NCBI RefSeq assembly: GCF_016862935.1
Contig: NZ_BONX01000001.1
Coordinates: 81,010-145,009, forward strand
Direction of reading: 5' to 3'
From: Plantactinospora mayteni
GTDB taxonomy: Bacteria > Actinomycetota > Actinomycetes > Mycobacteriales > Micromonosporaceae
DNA: 64,000 nt
The notes under the pieces are model-generated. The model had not been told where the DNA came from. It worked only from the letters and a program-made list of their open reading frames with translations, and did not search any database. Numbering within the stretch: the first letter of the stretch is position 1; each line of letters starts with the position of its first letter. Both the position numbers and the translations under genes were made by a program. This document shows, in pieces, positions 27,416-35,839 of the stretch.

Positions 27416-27943
27416 TCAGGTCGGGCTGCCCACCTCCACCGCCCGGGACGACCCGGCGATCTGCCGGACCGCCGCCACGACGGCGGACGGATCGCGCGCC
27501 ACCGTCGCGTAGTCCAGTCGCCGGACCGACGTGATGGCGGAAAGGCCCTGGACAAGATGGCTGTATTCGGCGCGGTCGTCCACCACGAGAATGACGGGCC
27601 GACCCAGGGCCGCGGCCCATCCTAACTCGACACACGTGCCGTCCGTCCGATATGGAGAGCCGTCGGCACCTGCGGGAAGCACCGCCACGAAGACGGTGCA
27701 TTTCAAGATCCAATTGTAGTCGCGCGTGGCAATTTCGTGCGACTTACCCTCTACATTTTCCTCACCGAAACCCTCCGTGAGGTGCGCCGACAGCACTTGC
27801 AGGCCGTCCGCCTCGATCTTGGTAATGATCGAGCGGACGTCCGTCTCAAGTGTCCGGTCAAAGTTTCCGGCGGCGTCGATAGCGTACTGGATCGGGCCGC
27901 CCACCATGACCGCGATGTGGTCGACAGGCGAGGACGTAGACAT
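27416..27943 (-). CDS. Nucleotide N-glycosidase of the MilB/BlsM (nucleoside 2-deoxyribosyltransferase) family
   Basis: A 175-residue protein of the nucleoside 2-deoxyribosyltransferase fold. The opening strand AVMVGGPIQYAID matches the VFLGGPFRQ-type start I recall for MilB. The segment VLSAHLTEGFG corresponds to the conserved AH-x-x-E-x-x-G region. The catalytic glutamate is in GTCVELGWAAALGRPVILVV, and Y-x-x-LV-x-GL follows as in CMP hydrolases. MilB and BlsM release cytosine bases from CMP or hydroxymethyl-CMP at the start of mildiomycin and blasticidin S biosynthesis. ATG 27943 has GAGGAG eight bases upstream. It opens the minus-strand operon. A generic deoxyribosyltransferase or N-glycosidase of another base is the alternative. 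Confidence 0.72.
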   Translation of the reverse strand: MSTSSPVDHIAVMVGGPIQYAIDAAGNFDRTLETDVRSIITKIEADGLQVLSAHLTEGFGEENVEGKSHEIATRDYNWILKCTVFVAVLPAGADGSPYRTDGTCVELGWAAALGRPVILVVDDRAEYSHLVQGLSAITSVRRLDYATVARDPSAVVAAVRQIAGSSRAVEVGSPT

Positions 27944-28039
27944 CGATCAGTCTCCTCGGTATCGTTCGAGTGGCTTAGTTGAGAATACCGACAAACATAG
28001 TCCAGTCAAAGCAACCGCACGCAGAAACGGGGAGCGACG
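27944..28039. promoter_or_regulatory. Central divergent promoter of the biosynthetic cluster
   Basis: This 96-bp gap is less GC-rich than its surroundings and serves both operons. On the minus strand TTGACT (28009-28004) and TATTCT (27987-27982) are spaced 16 bp and form a plausible sigma-70-type promoter, about 40 bp before the N-glycosidase start. On the plus strand a CATAGT -10-like hexamer (27996-28001) falls inside that spacer, so the two promoters would overlap and could exclude each other. No pathway regulator gene lies within the cluster. Confidence 0.5.
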
Positions 28040-29515
28040 TTGCATTGGACCTTCGACCAGCATCAATGTGCTTTCAACAACGAAGGTTTACGGTTCGCCC
28101 CGCGGACCGGTGATGGGTCCACGGAGGACCCATGGCGTGACGCCGACGGCCGGCCACCAGAGCGGGACCCGCGACGCGAGCGGGATGCCGTCGCCGACTA
28201 CCTCGCACGACAGCCGGACAGTTACCGGGCGACCGTGGAATCGCTGGCCAGATCGCTCGGCCCGCTGGACGTCGCCTGCCGCGCTGTCGTGCTCGTGCCC
28301 TGCCGTTCCGAGGCCGCTCAGCTGGACACCCTGCTCGGCTGGTACGCCGACCAGCGTGACCTGTCCGGCGCACCCCTGCGACCGGAACAGTTGGAGGTCC
28401 AGCTGCTGGTCAACCGCTTCGCGGACGAACCCGACGACGGCGCGGCCGCGATCGCCGACCGCTACCGGGGCGGGCGGCTCAGGGTCACGGTGGCCGAATA
28501 TTTCCATCCTCCGGACGAGCACGCGCCACTCACCATGGCCAGGAAGCTCTCGGCAGACGTGGCGCTCTGGCGGGCGCTGCAACGCCCCAGCTACCCGGCA
28601 CCGCTCTACCTGCTCTCCGAGGATGCCGACGTCGCCTGGATCGATCCGCGCTACGTCGCCCTGGCCGTCTCCACACTGGACACACGCCCGGGGCTCGACG
28701 CGGCGCGCGGGCAACAGGACCGCTGCCCCTGGGTCATGGCACGCCATCCGCTGCTGGTACTCATGCGTCGGTCGTGGAACTTCGCCGAAGCCGTCCTGGC
28801 GCGCCGGTCACTGCGGCCCGACCGCAACCCGCAGCACGACTTCACCTGGAACAGGCTGACCACCAGCGGCTGGAACTGTGCGTTCACCGCCGAGGTATAC
28901 GCGCTGGTCGGTGGCTACAACCGGGACCGACCGTTCGAAGAGGACATGGACATCGGCGAGAAGATTTCCTGTCTGCGCGCCTTCGAGCGGGACGGCACAC
29001 TCGTCCCGCAGGTCAACACCGTCGGCTGGCTTCCCACCCGGGCCGAGGGTTCCCCGCGACGTTGGCTGTACTGGGCGGCCACCGGTGTCGAGCCCTACGA
29101 GGACACCAATCAGCACGAGAACTTCTTCCGGCGCGACCACGAACGGGTCGTCAAGGACTGTAGCCTCACCGAGCTGGAGCAGCTCGCGCGCCCGTACACG
29201 GTGCTGGACCCCGACCGCGTCACCGCGGCGCTCCAGCGCGACCTGGACTTCCTTCCCGGCCGGTGCGGTGGTCGTGACGACGGTCGCGCCGTCTACCAGC
29301 GGGTCCTGACCCTGCTCGGATTCGCACCCGGCGAGGCGGTGGTCAGCGACGGCACGCTGCGGATCAGATCGCTCGACGCGGTCGGCGCGCGGCTGGAACG
29401 CTTCGGCCGGTTCGCGAAGCTGATGGCCGGCCCCTACCCGGCGACCCTGCCGGCCGGCCGGGCCGCCTTCACCTGGCGTCTCGGCGCCGTCCCGGTGCGG
29501 GCCGATGTCTCCTGA
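28040..29515 (+). CDS. Glycosyltransferase, GT2/GT-A type
   Basis: A 491-residue protein whose central part resembles a GT-A glycosyltransferase: AVVLVPCRSEAAQLDTLL forms the nucleotide-binding strand, LYLLSEDADVAWIDPRY contains the metal motif, and GYNRDRPFEEDMDIGEKI resembles the catalytic-base region of GT2 enzymes. About 80 residues precede the domain and about 150 follow it without recognisable features. TTG 28040 is the only start with a proper site (GGGGAG, spacing five). It leads the plus-strand operon and overlaps the next gene by 11 bp. Acceptor and donor unknown. Confidence 0.72.
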   Translation: MHWTFDQHQCAFNNEGLRFAPRTGDGSTEDPWRDADGRPPERDPRRERDAVADYLARQPDSYRATVESLARSLGPLDVACRAVVLVPCRSEAAQLDTLLGWYADQRDLSGAPLRPEQLEVQLLVNRFADEPDDGAAAIADRYRGGRLRVTVAEYFHPPDEHAPLTMARKLSADVALWRALQRPSYPAPLYLLSEDADVAWIDPRYVALAVSTLDTRPGLDAARGQQDRCPWVMARHPLLVLMRRSWNFAEAVLARRSLRPDRNPQHDFTWNRLTTSGWNCAFTAEVYALVGGYNRDRPFEEDMDIGEKISCLRAFERDGTLVPQVNTVGWLPTRAEGSPRRWLYWAATGVEPYEDTNQHENFFRRDHERVVKDCSLTELEQLARPYTVLDPDRVTAALQRDLDFLPGRCGGRDDGRAVYQRVLTLLGFAPGEAVVSDGTLRIRSLDAVGARLERFGRFAKLMAGPYPATLPAGRAAFTWRLGAVPVRADVS

Positions 29516-30569
29516 TCCCGCGGCGAGCCACCTGCCGCCGGCACGCGTGCGAGTCGCCCTGGTGGGCTGCGGGGCGGTGGTGCAGCACGGACACGTGCCG
29601 GCGTACGCCGCGTCGCCCGCCCTCGACGTCGTGGCCGTCTGCGACCCCGCGGCGGAGCGGCGGTCCACGGTCGGACGGCTGCTCGGCGTGCCGCCACACC
29701 GGTGGCTCGACCGCGCGTCCGACCTGACCGTTCTGGCGGACAGACCGCAGGTGGTGGTGGTCGCGACGCCCACCGCGACCCACGACGCGGTCATCGACGA
29801 CCTACTCGGCAACGGCTTCCACGTGGTGTCCGAGAAACCCATCAGCCCGACGGTCGACGGCTGCCTCGCGCTCGTCCGGCGGGCGACCGGCCACGGGCGG
29901 CGACTGGGTGTGCTGCACAACTACCAGTTCGCCACGATGTGGCAGGCGACCGCGGCCGAGCTGGCGGCCGGCGCGGTGGGCGACCCGCTCGCGTTCGACG
30001 TCCGGCTGACCGATCCGGGCCCGCTGCCGGGGCTCATGCCGCAACAGCCGATGTGGCGCACCTCCCGGTCACTGGCGGGCGGCGGCTGCCTGCTCGACGC
30101 GGGCTACCACTTCGTCTATCTGGCCGAGGAGCTGATGGCGAGCCCGGTCACCGAGGTGACCGCCGACGCGATCGAGACCGTCACCCCCGGCTGGAGCGTC
30201 GAGGACCGGGCACGCGTCCGGCTGCGGCACGCCGGCGGCGCCGTCACCAGCCTGTGCGTCGACTGGACCGTACGCACGCGGCAGCGCCCGTACCTGCGTG
30301 TCACCGGGTCGCGGGGCCACATCGAGGTCGACGAGGACGCCGCCATGGTCACCGTCCATCGGCACGGGGACGCGGAGCGGGTCATCGACTGCACGGACGA
30401 TCCGCACGGTTTCCGGACGGCACTGCCCGGCGCGGTTCTGGGCACCGTCGGCGACGCCGACCACCGGGGTTCAGCCGAGCGGGGCAGGCGCGTCGTCTCG
30501 ATCGTCGAGGCGTGCTACGCGTCCGCGGCCGAAGGGAAAACCGTCCATCTCGACAGACCGGAGCTGTGA
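29505..30569 (+). CDS. Gfo/Idh/MocA-family dehydrogenase (first of two)
   Basis: A 354-residue NAD(P)-dependent sugar oxidoreductase. The Rossmann start is VRVALVGCGAVVQHGHVPAY, with VVVVATPTATHDAVI and the family EKP motif in HVVSEKPISPT. The C-terminal alpha/beta domain has AGGGCLLDAGYHFVY, where the DxGxH element supplies active-site residues. Such enzymes make the 3- or 4-keto sugar that a DegT aminotransferase then aminates, and both enzyme types follow in this operon. Its stop overlaps the radical SAM start (TGATG). Confidence 0.88.
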   Translation: MSPDPAASHLPPARVRVALVGCGAVVQHGHVPAYAASPALDVVAVCDPAAERRSTVGRLLGVPPHRWLDRASDLTVLADRPQVVVVATPTATHDAVIDDLLGNGFHVVSEKPISPTVDGCLALVRRATGHGRRLGVLHNYQFATMWQATAAELAAGAVGDPLAFDVRLTDPGPLPGLMPQQPMWRTSRSLAGGGCLLDAGYHFVYLAEELMASPVTEVTADAIETVTPGWSVEDRARVRLRHAGGAVTSLCVDWTVRTRQRPYLRVTGSRGHIEVDEDAAMVTVHRHGDAERVIDCTDDPHGFRTALPGAVLGTVGDADHRGSAERGRRVVSIVEACYASAAEGKTVHLDRPEL

Positions 30570-31549
30570 TGACGACCCGGGACCGGTACCTGTTCATCAG
30601 GATTCTCGAGGCGTGCAACGCCGACTGCTTCATGTGCGGGTTCGCACTCTCCCGCGACGAGTACCGCTTCAGCGTCGAGGAGTTCAGCGCGCTGCTGCCG
30701 GCGGCGTACGCGGCCGGCGTACGCTACGTGCGGTTCAGCGGCGGCGAGCCGCTGATGCACCGCGACGTCGTCGAGCTGGTCGGCGTCGGCACCCGGCACG
30801 GCATGAAGATGTCCCTGATCACGAACGGGCTCATGCTGCCGAAGATGATCGACCCTCTGGCGGAGGCCGGGCTGGCCCACGTGATCGTCAGCATCGACGG
30901 CGGCTCCGCCGAGACCCACGACACGTACCGGCGCCTGCCCCGGTCGTTCCATAATGGACTCGACGGGCTCCGCGAGGCACGCCGACGCACCCTGCTGACC
31001 CGCGTCAACACGGTCGTCGGGCCGCACAACTACACCGAGATGCCGCAGTTGCAGGCCGCCCTGACCGACGCGGGCGTCCAGCAGTGGGAGCTGTCCGCGC
31101 TCAAACTGGAAAGGCCGATCGTCTACCCGGACCCCGGGCACGTGGAGGCGGTGTGCGAACCCCTCTACACCGCCGACCCGCACCACAGCCTCGTCCCCCT
31201 CGGCAAGCGCTTCTACGGGGACACGCCCCTCGAACGCGAGCTGTTCTTCACCCACTCGGTGACCCCGCGCGCCGGGCGGCCCCTGTGTCATGTCGTCGAC
31301 GACGTGATCTATCTCGACGGCAAACGTGGGCTCGGCTACGGCTGCTCCTGCATCGCCCACGCCGACGACGTGCCCGGCGTGCCGTTGCGGCAGGGCACGA
31401 CCTGGCTGCTGGACACGCCGCGGTTTCGCACCCACGTCGATGTCTTCCGGGAGCAGGCGCCGCTTCGCTGCACCGGGTGCTCCACCACCGCCGCCGGCTA
31501 CAGCGACGACGTCGCGCGGCTGGGCACCGTACCGGCCTGGCACCACTGA
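30569..31549 (+). CDS. Radical SAM enzyme, BlsE-like
   Basis: A 326-residue radical S-adenosylmethionine enzyme. The iron-sulfur motif is CNADCFMC (cysteines about 16, 20 and 23) in RYLFIRILEACNADCFMCG, followed by the GGEP motif in RFSGGEPLMHRDVV. A C-terminal cysteine cluster (YGCSCIAHA and LRCTGC) could hold an auxiliary cluster, as in SPASM-like proteins. Size, N-terminal phrasing and neighbours resemble BlsE, the cytosylglucuronate decarboxylase of blasticidin S. That specific role is inference, and dehydratase or epimerase chemistry on a nucleoside sugar is also possible. Confidence 0.82.
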   Translation: MTTRDRYLFIRILEACNADCFMCGFALSRDEYRFSVEEFSALLPAAYAAGVRYVRFSGGEPLMHRDVVELVGVGTRHGMKMSLITNGLMLPKMIDPLAEAGLAHVIVSIDGGSAETHDTYRRLPRSFHNGLDGLREARRRTLLTRVNTVVGPHNYTEMPQLQAALTDAGVQQWELSALKLERPIVYPDPGHVEAVCEPLYTADPHHSLVPLGKRFYGDTPLERELFFTHSVTPRAGRPLCHVVDDVIYLDGKRGLGYGCSCIAHADDVPGVPLRQGTTWLLDTPRFRTHVDVFREQAPLRCTGCSTTAAGYSDDVARLGTVPAWHH

Positions 31550-31595
31550 ACGCTGCTCCGGATGGCGGAACGCCACCACAACGGTAAGGGGAGCC

Positions 31596-32816
31596 GTGAC
31601 GATCTCTCAGACTTCGACCACCAGCTCGTCGGCTCTGGCCATCCACGGCGGGGTGCCGGTTCGGCCCCGGCCCGTGTCCATGACCACCCACCTCGGTCCG
31701 GCGGCCCGGCTGCGGATCGCCGGGGTGCTCGAACGGCACGAGCCACTCTCGGAGTACTACGGCGGTCCGTGGGCCCGGCGGTTCGAGGACGAGTTCGCCC
31801 GCTATCACGGTGCCGACAGGCATGCGGTCGCCGTCAACTCCGGCACGAGCGCGCTGCACGTGTCGCTGGCGGCGGCCGGAATCGGGCCCGGTGACGAGGT
31901 CATCGTCCCCGCGCTGGCCTTCGTCGCCGCGGCGACGGCGGTGGTGCAGCTCGGCGCGGTGCCCGTCATCTGCGACGCCGAGCCGCACAGCCTGACCATG
32001 GACGTACGGGCCGCGGAGGCGCTCGTCACCGACCGCACCCGGGCGATCCTCCCGGTCCACCTCTGGGGCCACCCGGCCGACCTCGCGTCGCTGCGGGCGC
32101 TCTGCGACGCGCGCGGCCTGGTGCTCGTCGAGGACGCCTGCCAGGCGCCAGGCGCACCCGTCGGCGCCGCCCGCACCGGGACCTTCGGCGACTTCGCCGC
32201 CTACAGCTTCGCCAACCGCAAGCACATCCACTGTGGAGACGGCGGCATGGTCCTGTGCCGCACCGCCGAAGCGGCCCGGACCGTACGGTCGATGGCGAAC
32301 TTCGGCAAGGGTCCGGGCTGGGACGACTACCACACGCTCGGCTACAACTACCGGATGGTCGAGGTGTCGGCGCTGATCGGCCTCGAGGGTCTCGCCGACC
32401 TGGACGACGAGATAGCCCGCCGGCAGCACGCGGCATCGCTGTACCGGCAGGGGCTGCGGGACACGGACCTGGCACCGGTGCCCGCGCCGGCCTGGGGCGA
32501 CAGCGTCTACTTCAAGATGCCGGTCCTACTGCCGGAGCGGCACGTGGCGCGCCGCCAGTTCGTCATCGACGCGATCCACGCCGAGAACGTCAGCAGCCGC
32601 ATCCCGCACCGCCCGCTCTTCGCCGTGCCCTGGCTCGCCGAGTACCTGCGCGCCCGGGGCCGGTACCGTGGCCCCGAGGACTGCCGGGTGGCGGCCTCGG
32701 CACACGCCCGGCTGTTCGAGGTGGAGACCGGACCGCACCTGCCGGCCGAGGAGGCCGCCCGCTCGGTCGAAGCGGTGCGGAAGGTGTGGCGGCAACTCGA
32801 CGGGCAGGCCCCGTGA
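31596..32816 (+). CDS. DegT/DnrJ/EryC1 PLP-dependent sugar aminotransferase (first of two)
   Basis: A 406-residue fold-type I aminotransferase. PLP-pocket residues include NSGTSALHVSLAAAGIGPGD, the aspartate in VEDACQAPGAP and the Schiff-base lysine in SFANRKHIHCGDGG (about residue 209). The opening ALAIHGGVPVRPRP is common in the AHBA-synthase/inosamine-aminotransferase branch. GTG 31596 follows AAGGGGAG. The stop overlaps the next GTG. It probably aminates a keto-sugar produced by one of the Gfo/Idh/MocA enzymes; a BlsH-like deoxygenation cannot be excluded. Confidence 0.88.
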   Translation: MTISQTSTTSSSALAIHGGVPVRPRPVSMTTHLGPAARLRIAGVLERHEPLSEYYGGPWARRFEDEFARYHGADRHAVAVNSGTSALHVSLAAAGIGPGDEVIVPALAFVAAATAVVQLGAVPVICDAEPHSLTMDVRAAEALVTDRTRAILPVHLWGHPADLASLRALCDARGLVLVEDACQAPGAPVGAARTGTFGDFAAYSFANRKHIHCGDGGMVLCRTAEAARTVRSMANFGKGPGWDDYHTLGYNYRMVEVSALIGLEGLADLDDEIARRQHAASLYRQGLRDTDLAPVPAPAWGDSVYFKMPVLLPERHVARRQFVIDAIHAENVSSRIPHRPLFAVPWLAEYLRARGRYRGPEDCRVAASAHARLFEVETGPHLPAEEAARSVEAVRKVWRQLDGQAP

Positions 32817-33931
32817 CCGGCCAGCAACCGGTGCTGCTGGCATCCGCCTGCGACTTCGGCTGGGGCAGCGTCGGCAAGCTGCGGCTGGTCCTGGACGAGC
32901 TGCCCGGAGTGCCGGTGGCGCTCTACCCCGCCGACGGTCGGCCGAACCCGGCCGCCGAGCTGCTCGCCGACCGGTACCGCTTCGTGTCCGCTCCGCCGGA
33001 CCGGGCCAGCGTCGCCCTGGTGGTCAACGATCCGGTCGCGGCCGACGAGATCACCAGGATGGGCGTTCCGGTGGTGTATCTCGACAGCCTTCCCTACCTG
33101 TGGGCCACCCCGGAGGAGGTGCCCCGGCAGGTGGCGGTCTACTGCGCGCAGCACGGCCCGTACGGCGCACTGCCGGCCGGCAGTCCCCTGGCGGGCCGGT
33201 CCGACATCGAGTGGATCGAACCGATCGTGCCGAGGGCCCGCGGTCGCCGAGGCGGGGACGGGATCGTGGTGAGCGTCGGCGGCCTGCACAGCCACCTCGT
33301 CGGATCCGCGGCCGACGCGTACCTGCGGCTGGTGCTGCTGCCCATCGCGGAGCTGCTCGCCGACGGTGGCCGCCCGGTCGCGGCGGTGTGCGGAAACCTC
33401 CCCGACTGGGCGTGCCGCGACCTCGCCGCCCGGCTGCCCGGTCCGGTCCGGATCGGGGCGCAGACGCCGGCCGACTTCGAGGCGACACTGCGCGGTGCCG
33501 ACCTGCTGATCACATCTTCCGGAAGCACGACGATCCTCCAGGCCGCCGCGCTGGAACTGCCGATGATCCTGCTGCCGCCGCAGAATCTCAGCCAGATCCT
33601 GAACGCGGAGATCTACGCGGCGGCGGCTCGCGAGGTCCTGTGGTGGCCGGCGTCGGTGCTCGACCCGGCAGAGGTCGCCCGGTTGCGGCCGGCGGGTGAG
33701 GACACCGTGCTCCGGTACATCTACGGCGCGATCAGCGACGCCGCCGACCGCCCCGAGGTCCGCGCGGCGGTCCGGGCCGCCCTGGCCACCGGCGTGGCGG
33801 GCCGCCCAGCCGTGGACGCCGTACCGGAGCGGGTCCTAGAGCCCGCCAGGATGGGCGGCGCGCGGCAGGTCGGCCGGCGGATCCGTCAGGCGATGTTCGC
33901 GCCCCTGCCCAGACCGGAACGACCGGCATGA
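32813..33931 (+). CDS. GT-B fold glycosyltransferase, possible cytosylglucuronate-synthase-type enzyme
   Basis: A 372-residue protein with two Rossmann-like halves. The N-terminus PVLLASACDFGWGSVGKLRL is a glycine-rich strand-loop, and the C-terminal half has a MurG-like nucleotide-sugar site in ADLLITSSGSTTILQAAALE followed by LPPQNLSQILNAE. The combination with a MilB-like base-releasing enzyme and a BlsE-like radical SAM enzyme suggests the step that joins a free base to a UDP-sugar, as cytosylglucuronate synthases do. That is inferred mostly from context, and it may instead be a general GT28-type transferase. GTGA and ATGA overlaps tie it to both neighbours. Confidence 0.65.
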   Translation: MTGQQPVLLASACDFGWGSVGKLRLVLDELPGVPVALYPADGRPNPAAELLADRYRFVSAPPDRASVALVVNDPVAADEITRMGVPVVYLDSLPYLWATPEEVPRQVAVYCAQHGPYGALPAGSPLAGRSDIEWIEPIVPRARGRRGGDGIVVSVGGLHSHLVGSAADAYLRLVLLPIAELLADGGRPVAAVCGNLPDWACRDLAARLPGPVRIGAQTPADFEATLRGADLLITSSGSTTILQAAALELPMILLPPQNLSQILNAEIYAAAAREVLWWPASVLDPAEVARLRPAGEDTVLRYIYGAISDAADRPEVRAAVRAALATGVAGRPAVDAVPERVLEPARMGGARQVGRRIRQAMFAPLPRPERPA

Positions 33932-34599
33932 CAGACCTCGGCGGCGTCGCCGTCTTCCTGGACTTCGACGGGACGATCACCGTCCGGGACACCTCCGAAC
34001 ACCTGCTCGAACGCCTGGCCGCCGGCGACTGGCGGTTGCCCGGCGACCGCTACCGCCGTGGCGAGCTGACCGGCCGGCAGTGCCTGGAAGAGGAGTGGGC
34101 CATGCTGCCGCACGACGCGGACCTGCTGCTGGCGACCGCGCGGGAGGTACCGCTCGACCCCGGCTTCGCCTCGCTCACGGCCGAACTGCGGGCGGCCGGG
34201 GCGACCGTAACCGTCGTCTCGGACGGGTACGGGATACGCGTCCACGAGGAGTGCGCGCCCCTCGGCCTCACCGCACTCACCGCGCGCGTCCGCGACGGCG
34301 AGCTGAGCTTCCCGCACAGCGCCGCGGACTGCCCGTGCGCCTCCTGCGGCACCTGCAAGGTGCTGCCGATCCTGCGGGCCAAGCGGCAGGGCCGCCCGAC
34401 CGTCATGGTCGGAGACGGCACCTCCGACCGGCGGGCCGCCCTCGTCGCGGACCGCGTCCTGGCGAAGAACGGCCTGGCGGACTGGTGTGCCGACGAAGGG
34501 GTCGCGCACACGCCGTTCGACAACCTGACCGACGTCCGGCGGATCCTGCTGGCACCGACGCCCGTTCCGCCGGCGACCGAATCGAGGGACGGAAGCTGA
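33928..34599 (+). CDS. HAD-family phosphatase, MtnX/phosphoserine-phosphatase type
   Basis: A 223-residue haloacid-dehalogenase phosphatase. Motif I is FLDFDGTITVRDT, motif II is VVSDGYGI, and motifs III/IV lie around KRQGRPTVMVGDGTSDRRAA. A cysteine-rich CPCASCGTCK loop resembles the MtnX subgroup. It probably removes a phosphate from a sugar or nucleoside intermediate, possibly the phosphate added by a cluster kinase. The ATG overlaps the previous stop (ATGA), and the aminotransferase gene begins one base after its stop. Confidence 0.82.
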   Translation: MTDLGGVAVFLDFDGTITVRDTSEHLLERLAAGDWRLPGDRYRRGELTGRQCLEEEWAMLPHDADLLLATAREVPLDPGFASLTAELRAAGATVTVVSDGYGIRVHEECAPLGLTALTARVRDGELSFPHSAADCPCASCGTCKVLPILRAKRQGRPTVMVGDGTSDRRAALVADRVLAKNGLADWCADEGVAHTPFDNLTDVRRILLAPTPVPPATESRDGS

Positions 34600-34600
34600 C

Positions 34601-35839
34601 ATGACTTCGGCGCAACGGATTGAGCTGGCCGTGGCGGGCGCGAGTGGCCGGAGATTCGGCGACCTGGCGACCCGCGCGCCGTGGCCGGTGCACGACGAGT
34701 TGGAGCGCGCCGCACTCGACCGGGTGCTCAGCTCGGGATCGTGGTCACGGCTGGGCGACGCCGACTGGACAGGCGGCGAGTGCGGGCTCTTCGAGCGGGA
34801 GTTCGCCGGCTACCTCGACGCCGGCAACGCGCTGGCGGTCGCGAACGGCACCCTCGCCATCGAGATCGGCCTGCTGGCCCTCCGGGTACGCCCCGGCGAC
34901 GAGGTCATCGTGCAGGCCGGCACGTTCTTCGGATCGGTCACCCCCATCCTGCGGGTGGGCGCCCGGCCGGTCTTCGTCGACCTGGACGAGTCGACCTGCA
35001 CCGTGGATCCCGCCGCCGTGGAGGCAGCCGTCGGCCCCCGTACCGTGGCGGTCGTCGCCGTCCACCTCGCCGGCCTGCCGGCCGACCTGGACCGCCTCGC
35101 CGAGGTGTGCCGGCGGCACTCCCTCGCCCTGCTGGAAGACTGCGCCCAGGCAGTCGGTACCCGCTGGCGGGGGCGGGCGGTCGGCACCGTGGGAGACGTC
35201 GGCGCCTTCAGCCTCCAGCAGGGCAAGGTCCTACAGTCCGGCGAGGGCGGGGTCCTCGTCTGCCGGGACCGGGCCGTCGCCGACCGGGCGTTCGCCCTGC
35301 ACCAGGGCTTCACGATGCCCGGCTCGCCGACGCCGGCCAAGCACGAGCCGGCCGCGAACATGCGGCTCTCCTCCTGGCCGGCCGCGATCGCCAGGTGCCA
35401 GCTGACCCGGGTCGAGGAGCAGATCGCACACCGGCTGCGCAACGCGCGCGCCGTGGCCGCACTGCTGCGGCCGGACGATCCGGTGGAACTCGTCGACGCA
35501 CACCCGGGCATGAGCAGGTGGAGCCCGTTCAGCATCCCGCTGCGGATCGTGCCGGAACGTGCCGGCGAACTCTCCCAGGAGTTGCTCGTCGCGGCGCTGC
35601 GGGCCGAAGGCGTACCCGCGTTCGAGGGCCACCTCGAGCCGCTGTACGACCGGCCGATCTTCCGGGACAACGACTTCGACGTCCGGGACACCGGCTGCCC
35701 GGTCACCGATCGGGTCAGCCGGCGACACGTGGCCGTGCTGCAGCAGTTCCTGCTCGGTCCACCGGACTGGATGCCCCGGCTCGTGGAACTGATCCGCGAC
35801 GTGCACGCCGCCGCACCGCAGCTCCGGCACGCCGGATGA
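34601..35839 (+). CDS. DegT/DnrJ/EryC1 PLP-dependent sugar aminotransferase (second)
   Basis: A 412-residue aminotransferase with PLP-pocket VANGTLAIEIGLLALRVRPGD, LLEDCAQAVGTRW and the Schiff-base lysine in SLQQGKVLQSGEGG (about residue 209). It is clearly diverged from the one at 31596-32816, so two different amination steps are likely. The start ATG lies one base after the phosphatase stop, and its stop overlaps the GH3 start. Keto-sugar substrate inferred from operon. Confidence 0.88.
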   Translation: MTSAQRIELAVAGASGRRFGDLATRAPWPVHDELERAALDRVLSSGSWSRLGDADWTGGECGLFEREFAGYLDAGNALAVANGTLAIEIGLLALRVRPGDEVIVQAGTFFGSVTPILRVGARPVFVDLDESTCTVDPAAVEAAVGPRTVAVVAVHLAGLPADLDRLAEVCRRHSLALLEDCAQAVGTRWRGRAVGTVGDVGAFSLQQGKVLQSGEGGVLVCRDRAVADRAFALHQGFTMPGSPTPAKHEPAANMRLSSWPAAIARCQLTRVEEQIAHRLRNARAVAALLRPDDPVELVDAHPGMSRWSPFSIPLRIVPERAGELSQELLVAALRAEGVPAFEGHLEPLYDRPIFRDNDFDVRDTGCPVTDRVSRRHVAVLQQFLLGPPDWMPRLVELIRDVHAAAPQLRHAG

